This document shows positions 41,400-48,677 of a stretch of 64,000 bases of DNA, piece after piece. The notes under the pieces were generated by a model, which made no database searches, was not told the origin of the DNA, and worked only from the letters and a program-made list of their open reading frames with translations. A program made the position numbers and the translations under genes. Source of the stretch: Geobacter sp. UBA2189 (GTDB taxonomy: Bacteria > Desulfobacterota > Desulfuromonadia > Geobacterales > Pseudopelobacteraceae); NCBI GenBank assembly GCA_002328035.1, contig DCVL01000033.1, positions 1-64,000 of the forward strand, written 5' to 3'. The stretch's first letter is position 1. Every line of letters starts with the position of its first letter.

Positions 41400-42515
41400 G
41401 TGACTATGAAACGAATTGTTTTATTTCTAATCAGCCTGATCCTTGCAAGCACAACCGTGGCCTTTGCCGCATCGGTTACAGCATCAGGTGAAGGCCCAAG
41501 CAAGGAAGCAGCCCTGGCCACAGCAATGCGTCGCGCTGTTGAGCAGGGCGTAGGGACTTTCGTCAAATCAAGCACTACAGTAGTTGATTCGGCATTGGTT
41601 GATGACAAGATTCTCTCGCACAGCAAGGGATACGTAACAAGCTACAAGATCTTGAAACAAGACAAGAACAGTGACGGATTTGTAATAACCATCACTGCAA
41701 CTGTAGACAACAAATTGCTTAAAGGGGATATCGATGCCCTTACCATCCTGCGTAAAGGGGATGTAGTTGGCAATCCCAGAATCCTGGTGGCCTTCAGCAA
41801 CAAATCAAAGGACAGGATATTCAAGGACAAGGAGTTTACGGAAGAGATCTACAACGGCATAGTTGAGTCCCTTACCGACAAACAGTTCCGCGTTGTTGAC
41901 AAGGCCGCAGCAGAACGTTTTTCAATGCAGCAGGCTGAAACACATGAAATCGATGTTGATCTCAACAAGGCAGCTGCTTACGGCTTAAAGTTTCATGCGG
42001 AATACACCCTGTTCTACAGCGTAAGCGGTGTTGTTCGTGACGGTGTTATCGGAAAGAGCGTTCTTCTTAACGTAAAAACACAGCTTATTGACAATACACG
42101 CTCACAGATTATCACCAGCAAAAAAGTGGAACAGGCAGGCATGGGTCAGACCGTAGAGCAGGCTCTTGAAAAGGCTGCCCGCGAAGGCGGGAAAAAGATC
42201 GTCAATCCTATGATTGATATACTCCAGAAAAACTGGATGGATATGCAGCAGAATGGCGCAATGTATACCATCGTGATTGATGGTGTTGATGACCCTGAAG
42301 AGATCGCCAGATTCACTGAGATGTTTGAAAAGTTCCCGCTCGCAACAGGCGCCAAGGAAGTTGAATCCGGAGGAGGCAAGACCACCTTTGAGGCTACTTA
42401 CAAAGGCAAACGCGATCAACTTGACAGGGATGTAATCAGAACCGCCAAGGAACTTGGCTGGGCCATGAAGAAAATCCGCGCCGAAGGGGCTCGTAGCACC
42501 TGGAAAAAGCAATAG
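41400..42515 (+). CDS. Exported cluster protein 2 (three-domain paralogue)
   Basis: A 371-residue exported protein. The signal peptide ends near AFAAS. Residues 20-120 (SVTASGEGPSKEAALATAMRRAVEQGVG, SHSKGYVTSYKILKQ, FVITITATVDN) resemble the N-terminal domain of FlgT and LPP20-like proteins. Residues 125-270 repeat the alpha/beta domain of protein 1 (IYNGIVESLTDKQFRVVDKAAAERFSMQQAETHEIDVDLNKAAAYGLKFHAEYTLFY). Residues 280-371 are the C-terminal unit (FTEMFEKFPLATGAKEVESGGGKTTFEATYKG), ending RAEGARSTWKKQ. Aggaggaa-type site; seven bases after gene 1. Confidence 0.7.
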   Translation: MTMKRIVLFLISLILASTTVAFAASVTASGEGPSKEAALATAMRRAVEQGVGTFVKSSTTVVDSALVDDKILSHSKGYVTSYKILKQDKNSDGFVITITATVDNKLLKGDIDALTILRKGDVVGNPRILVAFSNKSKDRIFKDKEFTEEIYNGIVESLTDKQFRVVDKAAAERFSMQQAETHEIDVDLNKAAAYGLKFHAEYTLFYSVSGVVRDGVIGKSVLLNVKTQLIDNTRSQIITSKKVEQAGMGQTVEQALEKAAREGGKKIVNPMIDILQKNWMDMQQNGAMYTIVIDGVDDPEEIARFTEMFEKFPLATGAKEVESGGGKTTFEATYKGKRDQLDRDVIRTAKELGWAMKKIRAEGARSTWKKQ

Positions 42516-42524
42516 GAGGAATGT

Positions 42525-43655
42525 ATGACCAAAATTCTCTCTTTCACATTGATGTTTCTTTTTTCTTTTGCCGGACTATCAATGGCGGAACAGTTTTCAG
42601 CAACTGGCCGTGGCAGCTCTGAACAGGCTGCAATTATGAGCGGTCTTAACAATGCCGTTAATCTGGCTGTAAAACAGATCCTTGATGATGAAACCATTTC
42701 AAAAAACAGCCAGAAGATCAATTCTGCCCTTAAGGGTAAGACCAAAAAACTGGCTCGCCTGATTCAAAAGAGCGATCCTGAATTTACCGGCGCCGGTTAT
42801 GAGCTGCAGGTAACTGCAGAGGTCAACCTTAAAACCCTTGAAAACGAGATTGACGCACTTGGACTTATGCAGGACACCATGGGCAATCCACGCATCATGG
42901 TACTCTATAATCCAAACCTGCCGCAGGGGGCTACCCTCGGCAATACCAGGGCCGACCTGGAGGCATTTTTCGACAACTCTTACGGTGCAATCGTTGACAC
43001 CCTTGCAGAAAAGGGATTTGACGTAATAGACAAAAGTTCAGCTCAGAAGTTCTCCATCCAGGTAGCAGAAACCCATGAGATGGATATTGACACCAACAAG
43101 GCCGCATTGTACGGCCTCAAGTACAACGCCGATCTGGTGCTTTACTATCAGACCGTTGGCATCGGACGTTATGGCTACTGGAACTATACCGGAGGCGCGG
43201 CGAAGATATTCCTTAGAGCCCAGCTGATTAATCCCACTACATCAAGGGTCGTTGCAAGCAAGGATGTAGAGTCTGCCTCTTACGCAGGCACCATACAGGA
43301 AGCCCTCTACCGCGCGGCAAAAGATGTAGGCCACAAGATTTCAGCGGTAATGATCGAATCGATAAAGAAGAGCTGGAAACGTGAAAAGGCCGGAGCAGGC
43401 ACCTTTATAGTGGTTCTGGACGGCATCTCAGAGCTGGATGATATAATCAGCTTCAAGAACAGTCTTAAGACCATTCCTGGAATGGAAAACATCCGTGAGC
43501 GTGAATCAGGCGGAGGCAAGACAACCATTGAAATAAAATCAGGCAGTACAGCCGATGCCGTCAAGAGCGCTGTAAACAATGTTGCAAAGCAACTTGGCTG
43601 GTCCCTTAAACTGGTTCGCTCAGAAGGTTCTCGCAGCACCTGGAAACGTCAATAA
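42525..43655 (+). CDS. Exported cluster protein 3 (three-domain paralogue)
   Basis: A 376-residue exported protein with the same three parts as protein 2: QFSATGRGSSEQAAIMSGLNNAVNLAVKQIL..., then NPRIMVLYNPNL with YGAIVDTLAEKGFDVIDKSSAQKFSIQVAETHEMDIDTNKAALYGLKYNADLVLYYQ, then a C-terminal unit ending RSEGSRSTWKRQ. The conserved ETHE(I/M)D and NKAA patterns tie the family together. Two adjacent ATGs (42521 and 42525) follow aggagga; the second is in frame. Confidence 0.7.
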   Translation: MTKILSFTLMFLFSFAGLSMAEQFSATGRGSSEQAAIMSGLNNAVNLAVKQILDDETISKNSQKINSALKGKTKKLARLIQKSDPEFTGAGYELQVTAEVNLKTLENEIDALGLMQDTMGNPRIMVLYNPNLPQGATLGNTRADLEAFFDNSYGAIVDTLAEKGFDVIDKSSAQKFSIQVAETHEMDIDTNKAALYGLKYNADLVLYYQTVGIGRYGYWNYTGGAAKIFLRAQLINPTTSRVVASKDVESASYAGTIQEALYRAAKDVGHKISAVMIESIKKSWKREKAGAGTFIVVLDGISELDDIISFKNSLKTIPGMENIRERESGGGKTTIEIKSGSTADAVKSAVNNVAKQLGWSLKLVRSEGSRSTWKRQ

Positions 43656-43680
43656 CAACCTGTTTTAAAAGGAGAGATTA

Positions 43681-44805
43681 ATGAAACGGTTACTCTTGAT
43701 TCTTATCACACTGGGTCTGGTGATGCTGCCTCTGCTGGCTGCCGCCGAAGTCCGCACCTATACCGAAATAGTCACCGTAAATGTGGATGACGATGAATAC
43801 ACCGCCCGCAAGAAGGCAGAGCAGCGTGGCCGCGAGCAGGCTCTTGAACACTACCTGCGCGATGTTTACCCTGACAGGGCAGCAACACTGAACCTTACAG
43901 GAGACGAAAAGTATATCCAGGATCTCGAAATACTTGAGAGCAGCGTAAGCGGTATGTTCAGCAAAGAGTTGAAGGCCAAGATAAAGATCACCATAAATGA
44001 AGAAGCTGTGCGGGCATATCTCAAGCGTCAGGGGGCTGTAACTGGCAAAAATGAAGAGCGCAGAATTATAGTAATGATAATACCTGGCAAGATGGATACA
44101 GGTGATGCGCCGATGATACTGGACAACGTAAGGGCTGAGGTAAGAAAGAGCCTTACAGCAGCAGAATACACGGTTATTGACTCTGATGACGAAGCGGTGC
44201 ATTCGACGCTTACCGAAGAAGCTGATTACAACAAGATGGTGAAACATATCAACAAGATTGCAGATGATCTGGCCGATAAAGGTGAGTGGCTGGTTCTTGG
44301 CAAGGTTGATGTAAGTGTGGCACCAAGCGGAAGCGCATATATTTACCGTGCAATGATGACAGGAAAAACCGTTAGTCTCGCAAGTCGTGATCTGATGTGG
44401 GAAGGAAACCCGGACGGCGTTGCAAGGGCTTCAAAGGATGAGGCAAAGGCAGCGATACGTCTGGCGGCAATTGCCGGAGGCAAGGCATTTGCAAAAGAGG
44501 TTGTTAATGCCCTTAACACCAAGACACTTACCCAGGAACGCCGAGGCGCCCGTTTTGAGGTTGTAATGCCTACAGCCGGCAACTACCGTCTTGAGCGCAA
44601 GCTTCTAAAACTGCTGGGTGAAGATATTAAGGGACTCAAGAATGTCAGCCAGAAGAACCGTGGCAAGGGAAATATGGTTGTTGACCTCTATTATGCAGGG
44701 AAGGTCAGCGATCTGGTTGACTTACTGATGGATAATTTTGAGAAGGATGCACAACTGAAACGGTGGAACCCTGAAATACAAGGCAATAAAGTGGTGTTTA
44801 AGTGA
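43681..44805 (+). CDS. Exported cluster protein 4 (divergent paralogue)
   Basis: A 374-residue exported protein with a signal peptide (LLLILITLGLVMLPLLAAAE). It keeps the layout of proteins 2 and 3 at lower similarity: EIVTVNVDDDEYTARKKAEQRGREQALEHYLRDVYP as the FlgT-N-like part, an alpha/beta middle (RIIVMIIPGK, LDNVRAEVRKSLTAAEYTVIDSD), and a C-terminal part (RKLLKLLGEDIKGLKNV, DLVDLLMDNFEKDAQLKRW). The RSTWK ending is absent. Ggagag site 25 bases after gene 3. Confidence 0.65.
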   Translation: MKRLLLILITLGLVMLPLLAAAEVRTYTEIVTVNVDDDEYTARKKAEQRGREQALEHYLRDVYPDRAATLNLTGDEKYIQDLEILESSVSGMFSKELKAKIKITINEEAVRAYLKRQGAVTGKNEERRIIVMIIPGKMDTGDAPMILDNVRAEVRKSLTAAEYTVIDSDDEAVHSTLTEEADYNKMVKHINKIADDLADKGEWLVLGKVDVSVAPSGSAYIYRAMMTGKTVSLASRDLMWEGNPDGVARASKDEAKAAIRLAAIAGGKAFAKEVVNALNTKTLTQERRGARFEVVMPTAGNYRLERKLLKLLGEDIKGLKNVSQKNRGKGNMVVDLYYAGKVSDLVDLLMDNFEKDAQLKRWNPEIQGNKVVFK

Positions 44806-44840
44806 TGACTTGCTTAACTCTGCAATGGAGGGATTGATAC

Positions 44841-46115
44841 ATGTTATTTCAGAAGTGCGTTAAATATTTTAAACATCTTATTCCAGCCTGTCTGCTGGCA
44901 TTGGCAGCAGGAACCATGTCAGGTTGTGCAACAGGGATGTCTTCTCTTGAGTGCGGTGTTGAATTAATGAACCCTACCGTAATGGCATCCCTGGATTCCT
45001 TTGAGTCTGCCGCCATATCGATCAAGCTCTCCAACAGGGTTCTACTCCGTTCCCCCATATCCGAACAGGACACCTGGCCCAACGACCTGTACGGTGTCCC
45101 TTCAGGCACCGCACTTTTCAAGATGGGATTATCCCTTTTTGCATCCTCTCAGGGTATTACTCTGGCAACAGAGATCGATCCTTCAACAGGATGGCCCCGC
45201 CCTACAAGCGCACTTTATATATTTCTTAAGGAGAGGGAGCAGCTGCTCAACCGTCATGTAAGCAGGGATGATTTTCTATTCTTCAAATCTCAGCCCCCCG
45301 ATATATATTTTCGTGAGCTCGGCTACCGCAAAAAACCGGAAACCGTCAATGAGTATGTTTATCGAAATCCTCTTATGGCCTACGGTGTGGTCACAAACAA
45401 CAAACAGGAGATGCTGAAGCTTCAGGAAGATATTGATCTGACCGCAAAGGGCTATGCCAGATGCGATGCCTTCCTCCGAAACGCAAAGGGAAATGAGGCC
45501 GAATCGGTAAAACAGGCCGCCTGCCAGGATCCGGCTCTGAAAGATGAGGCGATAACTGCGGCGCTTAAAGAGAAGACCGAGGATATGGCTCTGATGGAGA
45601 AAAACTACGGCAGGCTGGCTAACAAGGTTTATTCCGCATCTGTAGCCGGAGCAGATTTTACCATGGCTGCCACAGTAAAGATAGGCTGTGCAGTAGTAAA
45701 CGTTGCACGCGCAATCCCTAATATTGACAAGGAGTTTCAAAAGGTGCGCGGTTTCTACAATGCAGCAATGCTGTTTCCACGGATCAAGATGGTACTGAAT
45801 TCACTTGGTATTTACAAAAACAACCTTGGTCTGCAATACACCGTCTACAAAACCATGTATCAGCAGATAAAGGGTAAATATCAGATTAAGGAACAAGACC
45901 CCAATCAGGAAAAACAGGTAAAAGAGGCGGTCAGACGGATAGAACTGGCAGAGACTATTATTAGAGAACTTGAGCCAAAGCTTTCGCTGGCATTTGCTGG
46001 AGAGCATGTTGAATTCAGTAAGCAGGAAGCAATAAAGATTGAAAAGGTTGCAGCAATGTTCACTGCCAGTGGAGAGGACACCCTTCTGGCATCCTTTGAT
46101 AATCTCCAACAGTAG
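44841..46115 (+). CDS. Lipoprotein, exported cluster protein 5
   Basis: A 424-residue lipoprotein with a lipobox ending at C29 (TMSGC). It is not homologous to genes 1-4. A helical middle and C-terminal half (NKVYSASVAGADFTMAATVKIGCAVVNVARAIPNIDKEF, RRIELAETIIRELEPKLSLAF) are visible, with three or more further cysteines. No family recognised. Co-oriented in the cluster and 35 bases after gene 4. Confidence 0.65.
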   Translation: MLFQKCVKYFKHLIPACLLALAAGTMSGCATGMSSLECGVELMNPTVMASLDSFESAAISIKLSNRVLLRSPISEQDTWPNDLYGVPSGTALFKMGLSLFASSQGITLATEIDPSTGWPRPTSALYIFLKEREQLLNRHVSRDDFLFFKSQPPDIYFRELGYRKKPETVNEYVYRNPLMAYGVVTNNKQEMLKLQEDIDLTAKGYARCDAFLRNAKGNEAESVKQAACQDPALKDEAITAALKEKTEDMALMEKNYGRLANKVYSASVAGADFTMAATVKIGCAVVNVARAIPNIDKEFQKVRGFYNAAMLFPRIKMVLNSLGIYKNNLGLQYTVYKTMYQQIKGKYQIKEQDPNQEKQVKEAVRRIELAETIIRELEPKLSLAFAGEHVEFSKQEAIKIEKVAAMFTASGEDTLLASFDNLQQ

Positions 46116-46141
46116 AATATAAAGCCCAAGGAGTACAGATT

Positions 46142-46978
46142 ATGAATCGCCATCTCCGTTATGCCGGTTTTTGCCTCGTTACACTAATCTCGTTTGGCTG
46201 TGCAACAGCGCCTGAGACGGTTTATGTTACAGAGGCTCAACAGGTGACCACCCAGGCTCTGGAGCCTGTAAACCTCGATTCCATTGCACTCAGGCAGGAT
46301 CTTAAATCAAGGTTTTCCCGTCAACTCTCTCCAGATATGACAGATGAGCTTATGAATGATATTCAGGCTCAGCTGGCAAATACCAAACGTTTCACAAAGG
46401 TTCTGATGAACGCCTCCGACCAGGAGACCTACATAATTGAACCCCGCATTGAAAATCTGAACTCTTTTGAATCTCCGTTAAACATGGATCCGACCCGCAA
46501 GCAGGTAACCTTCAAGGCTCGTGTAAGGCTGGATGTGAAGTTTATGAACACCAAAGGTCAGATAGAGCTGGTAAAATCCTATAGCGATGACCGTAAGCTG
46601 GATACAAAGATACCAAGAAAAGAAAATATGGCCTTCGAGAAGAAGCAGGAGTTCTTCAAACGTGCTGTAACGGTGGGCTTCAGGGCTGCGGCAGATCGGC
46701 TGGGAACCGGATTTAATCCGAGTTATGAGATGGGAAGCATAAGCAGGATAAACGGCAGGATCGCATATATTCAGATCAACACGTCAAAGATTCGCAAGGT
46801 GCCAAAGAAACAACAGGCCATAGAGGTGGTTGATGATGACAACAGGGTGCTTGCCAGCCTTGGCGAACTTCAGATTGAAGATGGATCTGTTTCAGGCCGC
46901 TACTTTGAAAAGGGTGGCTCTTCTCTAAAGGAAGGGATGAAAGTAAGGGCAAGAGTCAATGCCATGCTGCTTGATTAA
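46142..46978 (+). CDS. Lipoprotein, exported cluster protein 6, FlgT-C/CsgG-like
   Basis: A 278-residue lipoprotein with a lipobox at C20 (ISFGC). Residues 45-195 look like a CsgG-like alpha/beta domain (DLKSRFSRQLSPDMTDELMNDIQAQLANTKRFTKVL, YIIEPRIENLNSF, RVRLDVKFMNTKGQIELVKSY). The C-terminal about 80 residues (GSISRINGRIAYIQINTSKIRKVPKKQQAIEVVDDDNRVLASLGELQIEDGS) resemble the small beta-barrel C-terminal domain of FlgT. Last gene of the cluster. Confidence 0.65.
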   Translation: MNRHLRYAGFCLVTLISFGCATAPETVYVTEAQQVTTQALEPVNLDSIALRQDLKSRFSRQLSPDMTDELMNDIQAQLANTKRFTKVLMNASDQETYIIEPRIENLNSFESPLNMDPTRKQVTFKARVRLDVKFMNTKGQIELVKSYSDDRKLDTKIPRKENMAFEKKQEFFKRAVTVGFRAAADRLGTGFNPSYEMGSISRINGRIAYIQINTSKIRKVPKKQQAIEVVDDDNRVLASLGELQIEDGSVSGRYFEKGGSSLKEGMKVRARVNAMLLD

Positions 46979-47003
46979 TGCAAAGCCCTAATCAGGATTT
47001 ACG

Positions 47004-47342
47004 ATGATAAATTTTTTGATCAACTGGCTGATTTCTGCTGTTGCTATTATGATTGCATCATACCTGCTTCCAGGTATCAGGATTTCAGGATTTGTTGCTG
47101 CACTTATTGCCGCAGTAGTTTTTGGATTTATTAATGCGTTTATCAAACCGGTATTATCACTTTTGACTCTGCCGCTTACTATTGTGACACTGGGGCTGTT
47201 CAGCCTGATAATAAACGCTCTTCTTGTAATGCTTGTAAGCAAACTGGTAAGCGGCTTTCAGGTGGCTGGCTTCTGGTGGGCGCTGGCGTTCAGTCTTATG
47301 CTGGCGCTGGTAAATTTTGGCCTCGGCATATTCAGGCCATGA
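47004..47342 (+). CDS. YvlD / phage-holin-IV-like membrane protein
   Basis: A 112-residue protein with four predicted helices (MINFLINWLISAVAIMIASYLLPGI, VAALIAAVVFGFINAFIKPVLSL, TIVTLGLFSLIINALLVML, FWWALAFSLMLALVNFGLGI). The pattern, including the FINAFIKPVL motif, fits the YvlD/DUF360 family. Function unknown. Its stop overlaps the next start (ATGA). Confidence 0.88.
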   Translation: MINFLINWLISAVAIMIASYLLPGIRISGFVAALIAAVVFGFINAFIKPVLSLLTLPLTIVTLGLFSLIINALLVMLVSKLVSGFQVAGFWWALAFSLMLALVNFGLGIFRP

Positions 47343-47665
47343 ATACGGAGATAAACGAAGCAGATATCAGGGTGGAATTTTACCGCGCTTCAGGTCCAGG
47401 GGGACAGCACCGAAACACAACGGATTCTGCTGTAAGGCTCAGGCATCTGCCCACAGGGATTGTCGTGCATGCATCAGAGAGCCGTTCTCAGCTAAAAAAC
47501 CGTGAACTGGCCATGCAAAGATTAATACTGGCGCTTGAAAAACGTAATCGTATTGTTAAAAAGAGATTGCCCACCAAGATCCCAAACGGACAAAAACTAC
47601 AGAGGGTTGCTAAGAAAAGAATGGCGGCACTGCGCCGAAAGATGCGCAGGCCGAACGAAGACTAA
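47339..47665 (+). CDS. Release-factor-like GGQ protein (ArfB type)
   Basis: A 108-residue protein with the peptidyl-tRNA-hydrolysing motif in RASGPGGQHRNTTDSAVRLRHLPTG and a very basic C-terminal tail (KRLPTKIPNGQKLQRVAKKRMAALRRKMRR). It has no codon-recognition domain. Proteins like this act on stalled ribosomes (ArfB) or are uncharacterised release-factor-like proteins. ATG at 47339 overlaps the YvlD-like stop; an upstream frame inside that gene is not used. Confidence 0.85.
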   Translation: MNTEINEADIRVEFYRASGPGGQHRNTTDSAVRLRHLPTGIVVHASESRSQLKNRELAMQRLILALEKRNRIVKKRLPTKIPNGQKLQRVAKKRMAALRRKMRRPNED

Positions 47666-47821
47666 ACCAGGAAATACGGTTTAAACTTTCGCAAAGCAGA
47701 TACGGGAAGCGTCCCTAGTTTTCCCCCGTACAGATGGCTGGTTTGGCTTGTTGCAATATGGGTTAATGGGTATTGCCCCGAGATGGTGCCTGTGATAAAA
47801 TGAATTCAGGAGGAGCGATAC

Positions 47822-48091
47822 ATGTTACTACAAACAGATGCCAGGCGACGCATTACACTTCCCCCCATAGTTGGCATTAAACCTGGGGATGCCATTGATC
47901 TTGAAGTTCTCGATGATGGCAGAATTATGCTGATTCCTGTAGAGCCAATACCCAAACACCAATTGTGGGCCTGGACGGCTGAGGCAAAGCAGTCTGTAAG
48001 CAGCTCTCTGGCAGATTTGCGGCCTTCTGTTGAAGTGACAACCGCTAAACAGGCTGAAGCAATTGCCAAAAGGTGGGTCGATGAAAATTGA
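47822..48091 (+). CDS. AbrB/SpoVT-family antitoxin-like protein
   Basis: An 89-residue protein beginning with a swapped-hairpin AbrB domain (LQTDARRRITLPPIVGIKPGDAIDLEVLDDGRIMLIPV) followed by a helical toxin-binding tail. An aggagg site precedes the ATG. It overlaps the RelE-like gene by 11 bases. Antitoxins of this kind neutralise the toxin and repress the operon. Confidence 0.85.
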   Translation: MLLQTDARRRITLPPIVGIKPGDAIDLEVLDDGRIMLIPVEPIPKHQLWAWTAEAKQSVSSSLADLRPSVEVTTAKQAEAIAKRWVDEN

Positions 48092-48377
48092 GATCCGGCC
48101 CGCCTTTGATGAGGCGGTTATGGCTGCTGAGTTGCCTGTCCGTAAGGCTGCGGCTAAGGCGTTACAACTTCTGCAATCTCTGGATCTGCCTCAACTGCGG
48201 AGCCATCCAGGCCTGAATTTTGAGAAATTGCACGGCATGGTAGAGCCGGTAACAGAACAGCAACTTTACTCTATCCGTATTACCGGCAGTGCCAGGGCGA
48301 TAACCTGCCTGCTTACAAGCTCAACCATAGTCCTTGTAAGCCTGCATACGCAACATGACAAAGCATACAGAAGGTGA
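48081..48377 (+). CDS. RelE-like toxin partner of the AbrB antitoxin
   Basis: A 98-residue protein with a RelE-like pattern (RKAAAKALQLLQSLDLPQLRSHPGLNFEKLHGM, QQLYSIRITGSARAITCLL, VSLHTQHDKAYRR), ending in the conserved H-D-x-AY. The ATG at 48081 fits the overlap with the antitoxin; an upstream frame at 48063 is less likely. Likely a ribosome-dependent mRNA interferase. It lies at the edge of the restriction island. Confidence 0.75.
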   Translation: MKIEIRPAFDEAVMAAELPVRKAAAKALQLLQSLDLPQLRSHPGLNFEKLHGMVEPVTEQQLYSIRITGSARAITCLLTSSTIVLVSLHTQHDKAYRR

Positions 48378-48496
48378 TGGTTACAGGCGGTTGCTGATTC
48401 CAAACCGGTCTACCCTGTGCAGAATCGTAAGCAGAGACTGCGGCAGCAGTTACCCCCCTCCGCCTTGGCTGCTGTACTATGTCATCGTTTGGAAAC

Positions 48497-48537
48497 AAAA
48501 GCCGTGGCCGGGAAACTGTAACCCCGTCACGGTTTTT
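48497..48537. terminator. Long GC-rich hairpin between the toxin gene and hsdR
   Basis: aaaagccgtg (48497-48506) pairs with cacggttttt (48528-48537), with further pairing ccggg/ccccg toward a loop aactgta; one mismatch. A and T runs at the ends make it a bidirectional terminator. The rest of the 300-base gap holds no gene I can support; a small ggggatgtccct near-palindrome lies at about 48574-48587. Confidence 0.75.
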
Positions 48538-48677
48538 GATTTTGGAATCTACTGCAGGCAGGGGTAGTAAATAGGGGGATGTCCCTTATTTTTCCACATT
48601 CAATCCGTACCATACTTACCCCTTCACCTACCTGCAAACTCTGCTCACAACTGAAAATTGAAAGGCAAAACGGCTCT

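Noticed and set aside
48378..48677. A cobalamin-type or other riboswitch in the gap before hsdR
   Set aside because: The conserved core elements are missing; the visible fold is a simple terminator hairpin.
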